A stretch of DNA of 64,000 nt from DASSUW01 sp963803335 (lineage in GTDB: Bacteria; Actinomycetota; Thermoleophilia; Solirubrobacterales; Solirubrobacteraceae). Numbering within the stretch: the first letter of the stretch is position 1; each line of letters begins with the position of its first letter. The DNA lies in the NCBI GenBank assembly GCA_963803335.1, contig CAWDME010000016.1, positions 124,001 through 188,000 of the forward strand, read 5' to 3'. The position numbers and the translations under genes are program-made. Shown here one piece after another: positions 40,600-48,701 of this stretch. A model generated the notes under the pieces. The model searched no databases and was not told the origin of the DNA. It saw only the letters and a program-made list of their open reading frames with translations.

Positions 40600-41429
40600 C
40601 AGGCGTGGACCTCCACGGGCCAGCTGTAGGACTGCGGGCGGCGGTTGGCGAGCGACGGCAGCGAGCGGCGGATCTCGGCCTGGCGGTCGAGGTCGAGCTC
40701 GGCGGTGATGAAGGTCTCGCTGTCCGGCGCCTGGGCGAGCACGACGCCCCACGGGTCGACGATCATCGAGCGGCCGCCGGAGCGATAGCCCTTCGCGTGC
40801 TCGCCGATCTGGTTGGCGGCGATCACGAACGCCTGGTTCTCGATCGCGCGGGCGCGCAGCAGCGGCTCCCAGTGGTCGCGCGTCGTCGGCAGCGTGAAGG
40901 CGGCCGGGACGGTGATCACGCGCGCACCGCGCACCGCGAGGATCCGGTAGAGCTCCGGGAAGCGCAGGTCGTAGCAGATGGTGAGGCCCAGCTCGACGCC
41001 GCCGGCGGTCTCGGACAGCACGATCTCGTCGCCAGCCTCTTCGTGGTCGGACTCGCGATACGTGCGACCCGCGACCTCGACGTCGAACATGTGGATCTTG
41101 CGGTACACGGCGCGCCCGTTGCCGTCCGGGCCGATGTGCACGGACGTGTTGGAGCCCTTCTCCCGGCCGGCGACCCGCTCGGCGATGGAGCCGGCGACGA
41201 GGTCGATGCCGAGCTCGCGTGCGGTCGCGTGCGCCCAGCGGAGCGCCGGGCCGTCGAACGGCTCGGCACCGGTCGCGGTCTCCTCGGGCGTGCCGAGGAG
41301 CGCCCACTTCTCCGGGAGCACGACGAGCTCCGCGCCGGCCGCGGCGGCGGCGCGCGTCAGCCGGTCCGCGGTCGCGAGATTGCGCTCGCGATCGGCGGTG
41401 GCGGTCAACTGCACAGCGGCGGCACGCAC
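40599..41429 (-). CDS. carbon-nitrogen hydrolase (Nit-type amidase)
   Basis: 276 residues from GTG 41429 with GGAGAG upstream. The catalytic triad of the nitrilase superfamily is complete: Glu in VVLPEKWAL (near 40), Lys in YRKIHMFDVEV (near 109) and Cys152 in LTICYDLRFPELYR. The RKIHMFDV and ICYDLRFPE segments resemble Nit1/Nit2 (omega-amidase or deaminated glutathione amidase). It is cotranscribed with a TetR gene and divergent from a DUF2804 gene, all sharing one dyad operator. Confidence 0.92.
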   Translation of the reverse strand: MRAAAVQLTATADRERNLATADRLTRAAAAAGAELVVLPEKWALLGTPEETATGAEPFDGPALRWAHATARELGIDLVAGSIAERVAGREKGSNTSVHIGPDGNGRAVYRKIHMFDVEVAGRTYRESDHEEAGDEIVLSETAGGVELGLTICYDLRFPELYRILAVRGARVITVPAAFTLPTTRDHWEPLLRARAIENQAFVIAANQIGEHAKGYRSGGRSMIVDPWGVVLAQAPDSETFITAELDLDRQAEIRRSLPSLANRRPQSYSWPVEVHA

Positions 41430-41453
41430 GATTCTCTCTCCTTCCCGCGAAGA

Positions 41454-41469
41454 TTGACTGGTCAGTCAA
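41454..41469. promoter_or_regulatory. TTGACTG/CAGTCAA dyad, probable TetR operator
   Basis: TTGACTG-GT-CAGTCAA, 7-base arms, no mismatch. It lies between the nitrilase-tetR operon (start 41429, minus) and the DUF2804 operon (start 41495, plus), 25 bases from each, so one bound TetR dimer could repress both. Confidence 0.6.
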
Positions 41470-41494
41470 CCTCGGTGCGCCAGCATACCGCGCT

Positions 41495-42229
41495 GTGACG
41501 CCGCTACCGCCCGATCGCCTGCCGCTGATCCGCGGCGGCCGGCCGCTCAAGCGCTGGGTGTACGTGGGCGCCTTCGGGCCTGACGTGATGCTGTGCGCCG
41601 CGCGCGGGCGGATCGGCGTGCTGCCGTTCGCCTGGTGGGCGGTGTGGGACGGCACGACGCTCGCCGAGGGGCGGCGCGGCGTGCACGTCACGCCCAACCG
41701 CGTCTCGGTGCGCGGGGTCTTCACGCTCGAGCTCGGCGACGGCGCGCCCGTCGAGGTCGTCTCCCCGCACGGAGGCCAGCAGATCTGGACGCGCAAGCGC
41801 GTGGTCAGCGCGCGTGGCCGACTCGGCGACCGGCCGCTCGAGCTGCGGGCGATCGTGGACGAGTCCGCCGGCCACCACGCGCGCGTGACCTCGTGGCGGT
41901 GGTCGGCCGGGGTCGGCTTGGCGACCGGCGGCGAGCTGGTGGCGTGGAACCTCGTCGACGGGATCCACGACGCGCCGACCGGATCCGAGCGCGCGGTGTG
42001 GGTCGACGGCGAGCCGCACGAAGTGCCGCCGGTGGCGTTCGCGCCCGACCTCTCGGCGGTCGGCGACCTGCGCTTCACCGCCGAGGCGACGCGCGCCCGG
42101 CGCGAGAACTTCCTGCTCGTCCGCTCTGACTACGAGCAGCCGTTCGGCACGTTCGCGGGAGAGCTGCCGGGAGGCCCGACGCTGCGCGAGGGCTGGGGCG
42201 TCATGGAACGGCATGAGGTGCGCTGGTAG
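41495..42229 (+). CDS. DUF2804-like protein
   Basis: 244 residues, GTG start. A beta-sandwich-rich protein: LKRWVYVGAFGPDVMLCAARGRIG near the N-terminus, WAVWDGTTL, RVTSWRWSAGVG, and the terminal block FGTFAGELPGG and GVMERHEVRW, which is the DUF2804 signature ending. Function of the family is unknown; some are near lipid metabolism genes. It has the TTGACTG operator upstream and is overlapped at its 3' end by the permease gene. Confidence 0.8.
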   Translation: MTPLPPDRLPLIRGGRPLKRWVYVGAFGPDVMLCAARGRIGVLPFAWWAVWDGTTLAEGRRGVHVTPNRVSVRGVFTLELGDGAPVEVVSPHGGQQIWTRKRVVSARGRLGDRPLELRAIVDESAGHHARVTSWRWSAGVGLATGGELVAWNLVDGIHDAPTGSERAVWVDGEPHEVPPVAFAPDLSAVGDLRFTAEATRARRENFLLVRSDYEQPFGTFAGELPGGPTLREGWGVMERHEVRW

Positions 42230-43437
42230 CCACGCTCCTCGCACTGCTCGCCCTCGCCGTCGCGCTCGGTGCCGCGGTGGTGCGGCCGCGCCGGCTGCCG
42301 GACTGGGTGGCCGCCCTGGCCGGTGCCGCCGTGCTCGTCGCGACGGGCGTGATCGGTTGGGACGACGCGACCGACGAGGCGCGCGCAATCGGCCCGACGC
42401 TGGCGCTGCTCGCCGGCCTGCTCGTGCTCGGCGACGGCTGCGAGCGCGCCGGGCTGTTCGACGCGCTCGCCGCCCGCATCGCCCGCGGCGCGGGCGGCTC
42501 GCCGCAACGGCTGCTCGCGCTCGTGTTCGCGGCCGCCGCCGCTGTGACGGTGCTCCTCGGCCTCGACGCCACCGTCGTGCTGCTCACGCCGGCCGCGTTC
42601 GCCGCCGCGCGGCGCGCGCGGCTCGACGCCCGCCCGTCGCTGTACGCGTGCACGCACCTCGCCAACACGGCCTCGGTCCTGTTGCCGGTCTCCAACCTCA
42701 CCAACCTGCTCGCGTTCCGCGCCGCCGACGTGTCGTTCGCGCACTTCACCGCACTGATGCTGCTGCCGTGGGTGGCGATGCTCGGCGTGGAGTGGGTGGG
42801 GCTGCGGCGCTGGTTCGCGGGCGAGCTCGACGCGCCGCCCGGCCGCACGCCGGCCGGCGCGCCGCCGCCGCTGCCGCGCGCCGCGCTCGTCGTGCTGGCG
42901 CTCACGTTCGCCGGCTTCCTGACCGGGGTCGACCCGGCGTGGCCCGCGGTGCTCGGGGCGCTGGCGATGGCGGTGGCCGAGCGCGCGCGGCCGCTCGAGC
43001 TGCTGCGCGCGGCCGATGTGCCGCTGCTCGGCTTCGTGCTCGGCCTGGCGATCATCGTTCGCGCGCTCGGCGCGCACGGGGCCGGCGACCTCGCCGCCGA
43101 CCTCCTCCCCGGCGGCGACAGCCTGCTCGCCCTGCTCGGGGCGACCGCGGTGGCGGCGATCCTCGCCAACCTGCTCAACAACGTGCCGGCGGTGCTGCTG
43201 CTCCTGCCCGCCGCCGGCAGCACCGCGACCGTGCTCGCGGTGCTGATCGGCGTCAACGCCGGGCCGAACCTCACGCCCACCGGCTCGCTCGCCACGCTCC
43301 TGTGGCGCCGCGTGCTGCGTGCCCGCGAGGCCGAGCCGGCGCTGGGCGAGTTCCTCAAGCTCGGCGCGCTGACCGTCCCGCCGGCGCTGATCCTCGGTAC
43401 CGTCGCCCTGTGGTTGGGGCTGGAGGTGATCGGATGA
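42223..43437 (+). CDS. SLC13/ArsB-like permease, probable CTG start
   Basis: 404 residues if started at CTG 42223, inside the last codons of the DUF2804 gene. The first ATG/GTG/TTG is GTG 42277, but upstream residues LVATLLALLALAVALGAAVV form a clean first membrane helix running into RPRRLPDWVAAL, as in ArsB/NhaD-type permeases. The frame is blocked by TGA at 42214. About ten helices follow, with duplicated re-entrant motifs NTASVLLPVSNLTNLLAF and LNNVPAVLLLLPAAG, typical of ion-transporter superfamily anion/Na+ carriers. Substrate unknown (arsenite and dicarboxylates are known ones in the superfamily). Confidence 0.82.
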   Translation: MVATLLALLALAVALGAAVVRPRRLPDWVAALAGAAVLVATGVIGWDDATDEARAIGPTLALLAGLLVLGDGCERAGLFDALAARIARGAGGSPQRLLALVFAAAAAVTVLLGLDATVVLLTPAAFAAARRARLDARPSLYACTHLANTASVLLPVSNLTNLLAFRAADVSFAHFTALMLLPWVAMLGVEWVGLRRWFAGELDAPPGRTPAGAPPPLPRAALVVLALTFAGFLTGVDPAWPAVLGALAMAVAERARPLELLRAADVPLLGFVLGLAIIVRALGAHGAGDLAADLLPGGDSLLALLGATAVAAILANLLNNVPAVLLLLPAAGSTATVLAVLIGVNAGPNLTPTGSLATLLWRRVLRAREAEPALGEFLKLGALTVPPALILGTVALWLGLEVIG

Positions 43438-43817
43438 CGCGTGTGCTCGTGTGGATAACGCCGGCCGGTTGGGAGGCGTGCATCGACGCCGCCCGCGACC
43501 TCGGCGAGGTGACGCTGCTGCAGGTCGACGACGTCGGCCCGGAGCCCGGCGGCCTGCTCGGCCGCCACCGCCCGCCGCGCGCGCCGGTCGCGGCCGACGA
43601 CGAGCTGCTCGACGCCGCGCAGGAGCGCCTGGGCCGCGACGCGCCGCGCCTCTCGCCGGCCGGCAAGCCCGAGCACGCGGTTGTCGAGGCGGCCGAGGAG
43701 TTCGACCTGCTCGTCCTCAGCCGCACCAACCGCCACCCCGGCCCGCACTCGATCGGCCACGCGACGCGCTTCGTCGTCGACCACGCGCCATGCCCGATCC
43801 TGCTCGTGTGGCCGTGA
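43434..43817 (+). CDS. universal stress protein-like domain protein
   Basis: 127 residues from ATG 43434, overlapping the permease stop by ATGA. A single Usp-like fold: TRVLVWITPAGWEACIDAARDL at the start and the typical ending FDLLVLSRTNRHPGPHSIGHATRFVVDHAPCPILLV, which matches the last helix and strand of Usp domains. The ATP-binding GxxG loop is replaced by RHPGPHSIG, so nucleotide binding is unsure. Coupling to the permease suggests a regulatory or sensing subunit. Confidence 0.78.
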   Translation: MTRVLVWITPAGWEACIDAARDLGEVTLLQVDDVGPEPGGLLGRHRPPRAPVAADDELLDAAQERLGRDAPRLSPAGKPEHAVVEAAEEFDLLVLSRTNRHPGPHSIGHATRFVVDHAPCPILLVWP

Positions 43818-44422
43818 ACGGAGCGCCGCGCGAGGTCGGCGTCGGGCCGCACCCGGAGCCCTGGCCGGACGACCCGCGGCTTGACCCGGCGCTGCTGGCG
43901 GAGGGCGACCGCCGCAACGTCGTCGACCGCTACCGCTACTGGCGCCGCGACGCGATCATCGCCGACCTCGACAGCCGCCGGCACCCGTTCCACGTCGCGG
44001 TCGAGAACTGGGAGCACGACCTCAACATCGGGACGGTGGTCCGCAACGCAAACGCGTTCCTGGCCGCCGAGGTGCACATCGTCGGCCGCCGCCGCTGGAA
44101 CCGCCGCGGCGCGATGGTCACCGACCGCTACCAGCACGTCCGCCACCACGGCACGCTCGACGCGTTCGCCGCGTGGGCGCGCGAGCACGATCTGCCGGTG
44201 CTCGGGATCGACAACCTGCCGGGCGCGGAGCCGATCGACGCGTACCCGCTCCCGGAGCGCTGCGCGCTGTTGTTCGGCCAGGAGGGCCCGGGCCTCTCCG
44301 CCGAGGCCCGGGCGCTGTGCGTCGCCGTGCTGGCGATCCGCCAGTTCGGCTCCACCCGCTCGATCAACGCCGCCGCCGCGTCGGCGGTGGCGATGCACGA
44401 GTGGGTCCGCCGGCACGCCTAG
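43814..44422 (+). CDS. SpoU/TrmH-family RNA 2'-O-methyltransferase
   Basis: 202 residues from GTG 43814 (GTGA overlap); an upstream ATG at 43790 would add 8. The SPOUT knot motifs are clear: motif 1 VENWEHDLNIGTVVRNANAF, motif 2 ALLFGQEGPGLS, motif 3 IRQFGSTRSINAAAASAVAMHEW. These enzymes add 2'-O-methyl groups to tRNA or rRNA riboses with SAM. Its place at the end of a permease-Usp operon looks fortuitous. The stop overlaps the stop of the convergent DHFR-family gene. Confidence 0.9.
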   Translation: MNGAPREVGVGPHPEPWPDDPRLDPALLAEGDRRNVVDRYRYWRRDAIIADLDSRRHPFHVAVENWEHDLNIGTVVRNANAFLAAEVHIVGRRRWNRRGAMVTDRYQHVRHHGTLDAFAAWAREHDLPVLGIDNLPGAEPIDAYPLPERCALLFGQEGPGLSAEARALCVAVLAIRQFGSTRSINAAAASAVAMHEWVRRHA

Positions 44423-45018
44423 CGGCGAACGCGGTAGCGCAGGTGGGTGACGGCGTTGCCCTCGGTGATCGAGATCGGGCCCTCGAGGTCGACCGGCGCG
44501 CCGGTCAGGCCGTCGAAGAACGGCGTGCCGCCGCCGAGCAGGACGGGCACGAGGTCGACCCACACCTCGTCGAGCAGGCCCGCGTTGAGAGCCTGGCTGG
44601 CGATCGTGCCGCCGTTGAGGCCGACGTCCTTGCCGCCGGCGAGCTCATTCGCCTTCGCGATCGCCGCCTCGATGCCCTCACTGACGAACGTGAACGGCTC
44701 GTCGCCCGTCCAGCCCTCGGGCGTGCGGTCGCTGTGCGAGAGGACGACGATCGGCTTGTCGAGCGGGTGGATGCCGCCCCAGCCGCTCGTGATGTCGAAC
44801 AGGCGGCGGCCGACGACGAACGCGCCCACGGTGTCGAGGTAGCTCTCGAGGTGGTCGTAGCTGGCCTGCGTGAGCTGCATCGTCATGTCGGCGTGAGTGG
44901 TGGGGCGTGCGACGTCGCCGTTGCCGTACCACTGGAACAGCTTGTCGAAGCCGGACTCGTTCGGGCCGGCGATGTAGCCGTCAAGCGACATCGTGGCGCC
45001 GGTGGTGACCTTGCTCAT
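44419..45018 (-). CDS. dihydrofolate reductase/RibD-family protein
   Basis: 199 residues from ATG 45018, with AGGAGG 6 bases upstream. RibD C-terminal/DHFR-like fold: TTGATMSLDGYIAGPNES at the start, VVGRRLFDITSGWGG and NGGTIASQALNAGLLDEVWVDLVPVLLGGGTPFF, the typical YyaP/YwjB-like pattern. These small reductases are NADPH-dependent with mostly unknown substrates. A second family member of different lineage is encoded at 61287-61856. Upstream is a LuxR-type two-component system. Confidence 0.88.
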   Translation of the reverse strand: MSKVTTGATMSLDGYIAGPNESGFDKLFQWYGNGDVARPTTHADMTMQLTQASYDHLESYLDTVGAFVVGRRLFDITSGWGGIHPLDKPIVVLSHSDRTPEGWTGDEPFTFVSEGIEAAIAKANELAGGKDVGLNGGTIASQALNAGLLDEVWVDLVPVLLGGGTPFFDGLTGAPVDLEGPISITEGNAVTHLRYRVRR

Positions 45019-45070
45019 GGTGTCCTCCTGCGTCGTCATGTCCACCTACAACGACGGCGGGTCCGGAGAC

Positions 45071-45730
45071 TCATCGGTCGCCGGGCCGGACGATCCCCGA
45101 CTCGTAGGCGAGCACGACCGCCTGCACGCGATCGCGCAGGCGCAGCTTGGCCAGCATGCGCGCCACGTGGCTCTTGACCGTGGCTTCGCTGAGGAACAGC
45201 CGGCCGGCGATCTCGGCGTTGGACATCCCCTCGGCGATCAGCCGGAGCACCTCCAGCTCGCGCGCGCTGAGCTGCGCCGCCGCCGCGAGAGGCTCCACGC
45301 CCGGCGGCGGACGGCGGCAGAAGTCCTCGATCAGGCGGCGCGTGATCGCCGGGGCGAGCAGCGCGTCACCGGCCGCGACCGTGCGGACGGCGCCGGCGAG
45401 CTGCTCGCGGTTGGCGTCCTTGAGCAGGAACCCGGACGCCCCGGCCTTCATCGCCCGGTAGACGTACTCGTCGAGGTCGAACGTGGTGAGGACGAGAACG
45501 CGCGCGCGAGCGCTCGACGCGACGAGCCGCGCCGTCGCCTGCAGTCCGTCGAGCTTGGGCATCCGGATGTCCATCAGCAGGACGTCGGGGTCGTGCTCGC
45601 GGGCGGCGTCGAGCGCCGCGAGGCCGTCGGCGGCCTCGCCCACGACCGTGATGTCGGCCTCGGCGTCGAGCATCATCCGCAGGCCCTCGCGCACGAGGTC
45701 CTGATCGTCGGCGATGACGACCCGGATCAC
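45071..45730 (-). CDS. LuxR/NarL-family response regulator
   Basis: 219 residues, GTG start overlapping the kinase stop. Receiver: VVIADDQDLVREGL, phospho-acceptor Asp in VLLMDIRMPKLDG, Thr in VLTTFDLDEYVYRAM, Lys in FLLKDANREQL. HTH: LSARELEVLRLIAEGMSNAEIAGRLFLSEATVKSHVARML. It is the partner of the kinase at 45727-46875 and the likely binder of the TTCATCC/GGATGAA dyad upstream of that kinase gene. Confidence 0.93.
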   Translation of the reverse strand: MIRVVIADDQDLVREGLRMMLDAEADITVVGEAADGLAALDAAREHDPDVLLMDIRMPKLDGLQATARLVASSARARVLVLTTFDLDEYVYRAMKAGASGFLLKDANREQLAGAVRTVAAGDALLAPAITRRLIEDFCRRPPPGVEPLAAAAQLSARELEVLRLIAEGMSNAEIAGRLFLSEATVKSHVARMLAKLRLRDRVQAVVLAYESGIVRPGDR

Positions 45731-46875
45731 GCTTCGACGGGCAGCGGGAGCCGGGCGTCGACAGCGAAGCCGCCGCCGGCACGCGGGCCGGCGTGCAGCT
45801 CGCCGCCGAGCAGCATCACGCGCTCGCGCATGCCGACGAGGCCGTGACCTCCCGGTACGGGCGCGTCCACCGCGACGCCGTCGTCAATGACTACGACGAC
45901 GAGCGTGCCGGCCTCGCGCCGCACCGAGACGCGGACGTGCGCGTTCGGCCCAGCGTGCTTGAGCGCGTTCGTGAGCGCCTCCTGCACGATCCGGTAGACG
46001 GACAGGTCGAGGGCCGGCGGCAGGCCGGCGCAGTCGACGTCCAGCTCCACGGCGAGGCCCGCGGCACGGACGCCGTCAGCGAGCAGCGGCAGCTGATCGA
46101 CGCCCGGGCTCGGCGTGAGGGCGGGCTGCGCGCCGTTGTCCTCGCGCAGGACGCCGAGCAGCCGCCGCATCTCGACCAGCGCCTCGCGTCCGCTGCGCTC
46201 GATCTTCTCCAGCGTCGTCGGGTCGGAGCCCGTGCCCTGCGCGCGGGCGCCCGCCGCCTGCACGACGACGACGCTCAGGTTGTGGGAGACGATGTCGTGC
46301 AGCTCGCGCGCCATCCGCGCCCGCTCGTCGGCGGTCGCGACCTGCGCCTCGCGCTCGAACGCGTTCGCCTGTGCCGCGAGCGCGGCGGCCTCGCGGCGCC
46401 CGTGCACGACCGTGCCCGCGAGCCAGGCACCGACGGCGAGCACGAGGAAGAACGCGCCGGACCAGAGTTCGCCGGCCTGACCGCTCGCGATGTCGTTGTT
46501 CTCCACGGCGTAGACCGTGAAGGCGGCGAGCAGGACCGCCAGCCCGATCAACGCAGCGCCGCGCTCGCTGTACGCGGCCACGCTGTACGGCACCACGACC
46601 CACAGCAGGATGATCTGCAGCCCCTCCGGCGTGTTGCCGCTCGCGATCGCCTGGGCCGCGATCCCGGCCATCACGAGCACGGTGACGAGCAGCGCCCGCG
46701 TCCGGCGCCACAGCAACGGCAACGCGATCAACAGCGGCAACGCCAGAGTCAGCCAGCGGGGCCCGGCGATGTGCGTGCTGAGGTGCTCGCGGGTGTCGAA
46801 CACCTGCCACACGGTCACGACCGTGATGAACACGACCAGCGCAATGTCGAGCAAGGTCGTGCGGTGGCGGATCAT
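45727..46875 (-). CDS. sensor histidine kinase (HisKA_3 type)
   Basis: 382 residues. About five N-terminal membrane helices (LLDIALVVFITVVTVWQVF, LALPLLIALPLLWRR and further) with minimal loops, a short linker, then ARMARELHDIVSHNLSVVVVQA with the phospho-acceptor His, and HATPase motifs EALTNALKHAGPN and DDGVAV plus GGHGLVGMRERV. A leaderless-type promoter (TTGCGG, 16-base spacer, TACGTT, 6 bases to ATG) precedes it, and the dyad at 46899-46916 overlaps the -35 box, pointing to autoregulation. Confidence 0.92.
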   Translation of the reverse strand: MIRHRTTLLDIALVVFITVVTVWQVFDTREHLSTHIAGPRWLTLALPLLIALPLLWRRTRALLVTVLVMAGIAAQAIASGNTPEGLQIILLWVVVPYSVAAYSERGAALIGLAVLLAAFTVYAVENNDIASGQAGELWSGAFFLVLAVGAWLAGTVVHGRREAAALAAQANAFEREAQVATADERARMARELHDIVSHNLSVVVVQAAGARAQGTGSDPTTLEKIERSGREALVEMRRLLGVLREDNGAQPALTPSPGVDQLPLLADGVRAAGLAVELDVDCAGLPPALDLSVYRIVQEALTNALKHAGPNAHVRVSVRREAGTLVVVVIDDGVAVDAPVPGGHGLVGMRERVMLLGGELHAGPRAGGGFAVDARLPLPVEA

Positions 46876-46881
46876 GACGGG

Positions 46882-46909
46882 AACGTATCCCGTCGCCGTT
46901 CATCCGCAA
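46882..46909 (-). promoter_or_regulatory. promoter of two-component operon
   Basis: On the minus strand: -35 TTGCGG (46909-46904), 16-base spacer, -10 TACGTT (46887-46882), then 6 bases to ATG 46875, a leaderless message. The -35 lies inside the TTCATCC/GGATGAA dyad. Confidence 0.5.
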
Positions 46910-46916
46910 GGATGAA
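46899..46916. promoter_or_regulatory. TTCATCC-GCAA-GGATGAA dyad, probable response-regulator operator
   Basis: Perfect 7-base arms around 4 bases, between the kinase gene (minus, starts 46875) and a divergent membrane protein gene (plus, starts 46998). It overlaps the -35 of the kinase promoter. The neighbouring LuxR-type regulator is the natural binder, and the divergent gene a natural target. Confidence 0.55.
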
Positions 46917-46997
46917 TCGGATCCGCCTCCCGGGCGCAGACGCGCCATCGCCGCGAACGTAGCGTGGCGCCGTCATCCCGCTCAAAGGAGGTCCGCA

Positions 46998-47633
46998 ATG
47001 CACAGGGTCAGCACTCGCACAGTCGTCGCGCTCTCGCTTGTCCTCGCGCCGCTGTTCGCGCTCGCTTCGTCGCTGGTGGCGCCGGCGTTCGAAAGCAGCG
47101 AGGGCGCGCAGCTCGACGTCATCGCGGCGCACCCCACCCGCTGGTACTGGTTCACGCTGCTGCTCCTCGTGTCGTCACTCCTGCTCGTGCCGGCGCTGCT
47201 GGGCATCGCAGCGCTCGTACACGAACGGTCCCCGTTGCTGGGCGACATCGGCGGCGGCCTCGCCGTGCTCGGCGCGCTGATCGCCATCGGCGACGTAATG
47301 AACCAGTTCACGAGCTGGCAGATGGCGAGCGGCAACCACGCCCAGATGACGGCGCTCCTGGAACGGGTCGACAACGCCGCCGGCGTGAGCATCGTCTACA
47401 CGGTGGGCGGCCTGTCGGTCCTGATCGGGACGCTGCTGCTGACGATCGGGCTGATCCGAGGACATACCGCTCCGGTGTGGGCCGCGCTCGGCCTGACGCT
47501 CGCGGTCGTCGTCAACATCGCCGGGTTCAGCGCCGCCAGCGGCGCCGTCGTGGCCGTGAGCTGGGTGCTGCTGCTGGTCGCCATGGGCACCATCGGGAAA
47601 GTGGCTCTGGCAAGGCCGGTGGCGCCTGTGTAG
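46998..47633 (+). CDS. four-helix membrane protein (DUF4386-like)
   Basis: 211 residues from ATG 46998 with AAAGGAGG 6 bases upstream. Helices at about 10-30, 50-75, 85-105, and two near 135-160 and 165-205. LLLVSSLLLVPALLGIAALV and a FxxSxQMASGNH loop resemble DUF4386-type integral membrane proteins. The gene lies opposite a LuxR-type two-component operon with a shared dyad, so it is a candidate target, possibly the membrane component sensed by the kinase. Function unknown. Confidence 0.75.
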   Translation: MHRVSTRTVVALSLVLAPLFALASSLVAPAFESSEGAQLDVIAAHPTRWYWFTLLLLVSSLLLVPALLGIAALVHERSPLLGDIGGGLAVLGALIAIGDVMNQFTSWQMASGNHAQMTALLERVDNAAGVSIVYTVGGLSVLIGTLLLTIGLIRGHTAPVWAALGLTLAVVVNIAGFSAASGAVVAVSWVLLLVAMGTIGKVALARPVAPV

Positions 47634-47718
47634 CGTCGCGCCCGTGGCACGTCGGCTCGTCTCGTGCCTGGTCCTCGTACGGCCTCCAACGACGGCACGG
47701 CGTTCCTGCCCTCGCTGA

Positions 47719-47739
47719 CCTAGATGGTTGATGCGTAAT
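47719..47739 (+). repeat. left terminal inverted repeat of IS982-family element
   Basis: CCTAGATGGTTGATGCGTAAT; it matches the right end in reverse complement at 20 of 21 positions. Confidence 0.85.
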
Positions 47740-47773
47740 TGAGAGGCGGCCGCGTGAGGGCGCCGAAGGGAGG

Positions 47774-47790
47774 CGTTGCTAACAGCAACG
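47774..47790 (+). promoter_or_regulatory. hairpin before the transposase reading frame
   Basis: CGTTGCT-AAC-AGCAACG, perfect 7-base arms, 18 bases before GTG 47809. Such structures in IS elements can block translation of read-through mRNA entering from outside. Confidence 0.35.
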
Positions 47791-47808
47791 TCGACCTTTG
47801 GAGGCCTC

Positions 47809-48681
47809 GTGCTCGCCGCCCTCGACGCCCTCGTCATCGCACTGTATGTGCAGATCGACGACTTCCTCGGCCCGCGCCATCGCGGGCCGGGACGGCCGCC
47901 CACGCTCAGCGATAGCGAGCTGATCACGCTCGCGGTCGCGCAGGTGCTGTTGGGCATGCCCAACGACCGTCAGTTCCTTGCGCTGGCGCGCTGGCGGCTG
48001 GGGCACTTGTTCCCACGGCTGATCGACCAGTCCGGCTACAACCGGCGGCTGAGGGCGCTCGCGCCACAGATCGCTCGCTGCATCGACTATCTGGCCTTCA
48101 TCTCGCCGAGCTTCTGCGATCGGCTGTGGCTGCTGGATTCCACCCCGGTGCCCTGCGGCCAGTCACGCGAGACCGTCAAGCGCTCGGAATTTGCCGGCTA
48201 CGCGGGCTACGGGCGCTGCGCGAGCCACAGCCGCTGGTTCTGGGGCTTCCGGCTCTACGTGATCTGCGCAGCCGACGGGATGCCGATCGGCTGGGAGGTC
48301 GCGGCGGCCAACATCGGCGAACGCGTGGTCGCCGCCGAACTGCTCGACCGCGTCCCAGTCGCCGGACACACGGTCATCGCCGACAAGAACTTCGCCGGCG
48401 CCGAGTTCGAGCAACTCATGGCCGCCCACGGCGCCCGATTCCTGCGCCCTGATCGCCGCAACGAACCGCGCCGCAACGGCAGCCTCGGCCACATCCGCCA
48501 ATGGATCGAATCGACCTTCTGGACCTGCAAAGGCCAACTCGGCCTCGAACGCCACGGCGCCCGCACCATCCGCGGACTCGGCGCCCGCATCGGCCTCAGA
48601 CTCCTCGCCCTGGCCGCCGGCATCTGGCACAACCACCTCACCGGCCAACCCGGACGCGCCTTCGCCGCCTACGGCCGCTGA
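47809..48681 (+). CDS. IS982-family transposase
   Basis: 290 residues from GTG 47809 with GGAGG 4 bases upstream; an in-frame TTG at 47776 would add 11 residues, but it lies inside a hairpin. The N-terminus LDALVIALYVQIDDFL is the usual IS982 opening. DDE residues: Asp in LWLLDSTPVPCGQS, Asp in HTVIADKNFAG, Glu in IRQWIESTFWTCKGQLGLERHG. It catalyses excision and insertion of the element. No frameshift or stop is seen. Confidence 0.9.
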   Translation: MLAALDALVIALYVQIDDFLGPRHRGPGRPPTLSDSELITLAVAQVLLGMPNDRQFLALARWRLGHLFPRLIDQSGYNRRLRALAPQIARCIDYLAFISPSFCDRLWLLDSTPVPCGQSRETVKRSEFAGYAGYGRCASHSRWFWGFRLYVICAADGMPIGWEVAAANIGERVVAAELLDRVPVAGHTVIADKNFAGAEFEQLMAAHGARFLRPDRRNEPRRNGSLGHIRQWIESTFWTCKGQLGLERHGARTIRGLGARIGLRLLALAAGIWHNHLTGQPGRAFAAYGR

Positions 48682-48701
48682 TTACACATCAACCATCTAG
48701 G
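48681..48701 (-). repeat. right terminal inverted repeat of IS982-family element
   Basis: Reverse complement reads CCTAGATGGTTGATGTGTAAT, one mismatch to the left end. It starts one base after the TGA of the transposase frame region. Confidence 0.85.

Larger units (their letters stand above)
47719..48701 (+). mobile_element. IS982-family insertion sequence, 983 bp
   Basis: Bounded by 21-base terminal inverted repeats with a single mismatch (47719-47739, 48681-48701) and carrying one DDE transposase gene. The transposase is full-length, so the element may still move. No obvious target-site duplication is seen: flanks are GCTGA on the left and CGACG on the right. It has landed in a serine-hydrolase gene remnant. 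Confidence 0.9.

Noticed and set aside
40000..42078. A 692-codon minus-strand open frame spanning the TetR, nitrilase and DUF2804 regions
   Set aside because: It is an accident of GC-rich third positions. Only its last 199 codons (from ATG 40599) are a real TetR gene; the rest is out of frame or antisense to recognised genes.
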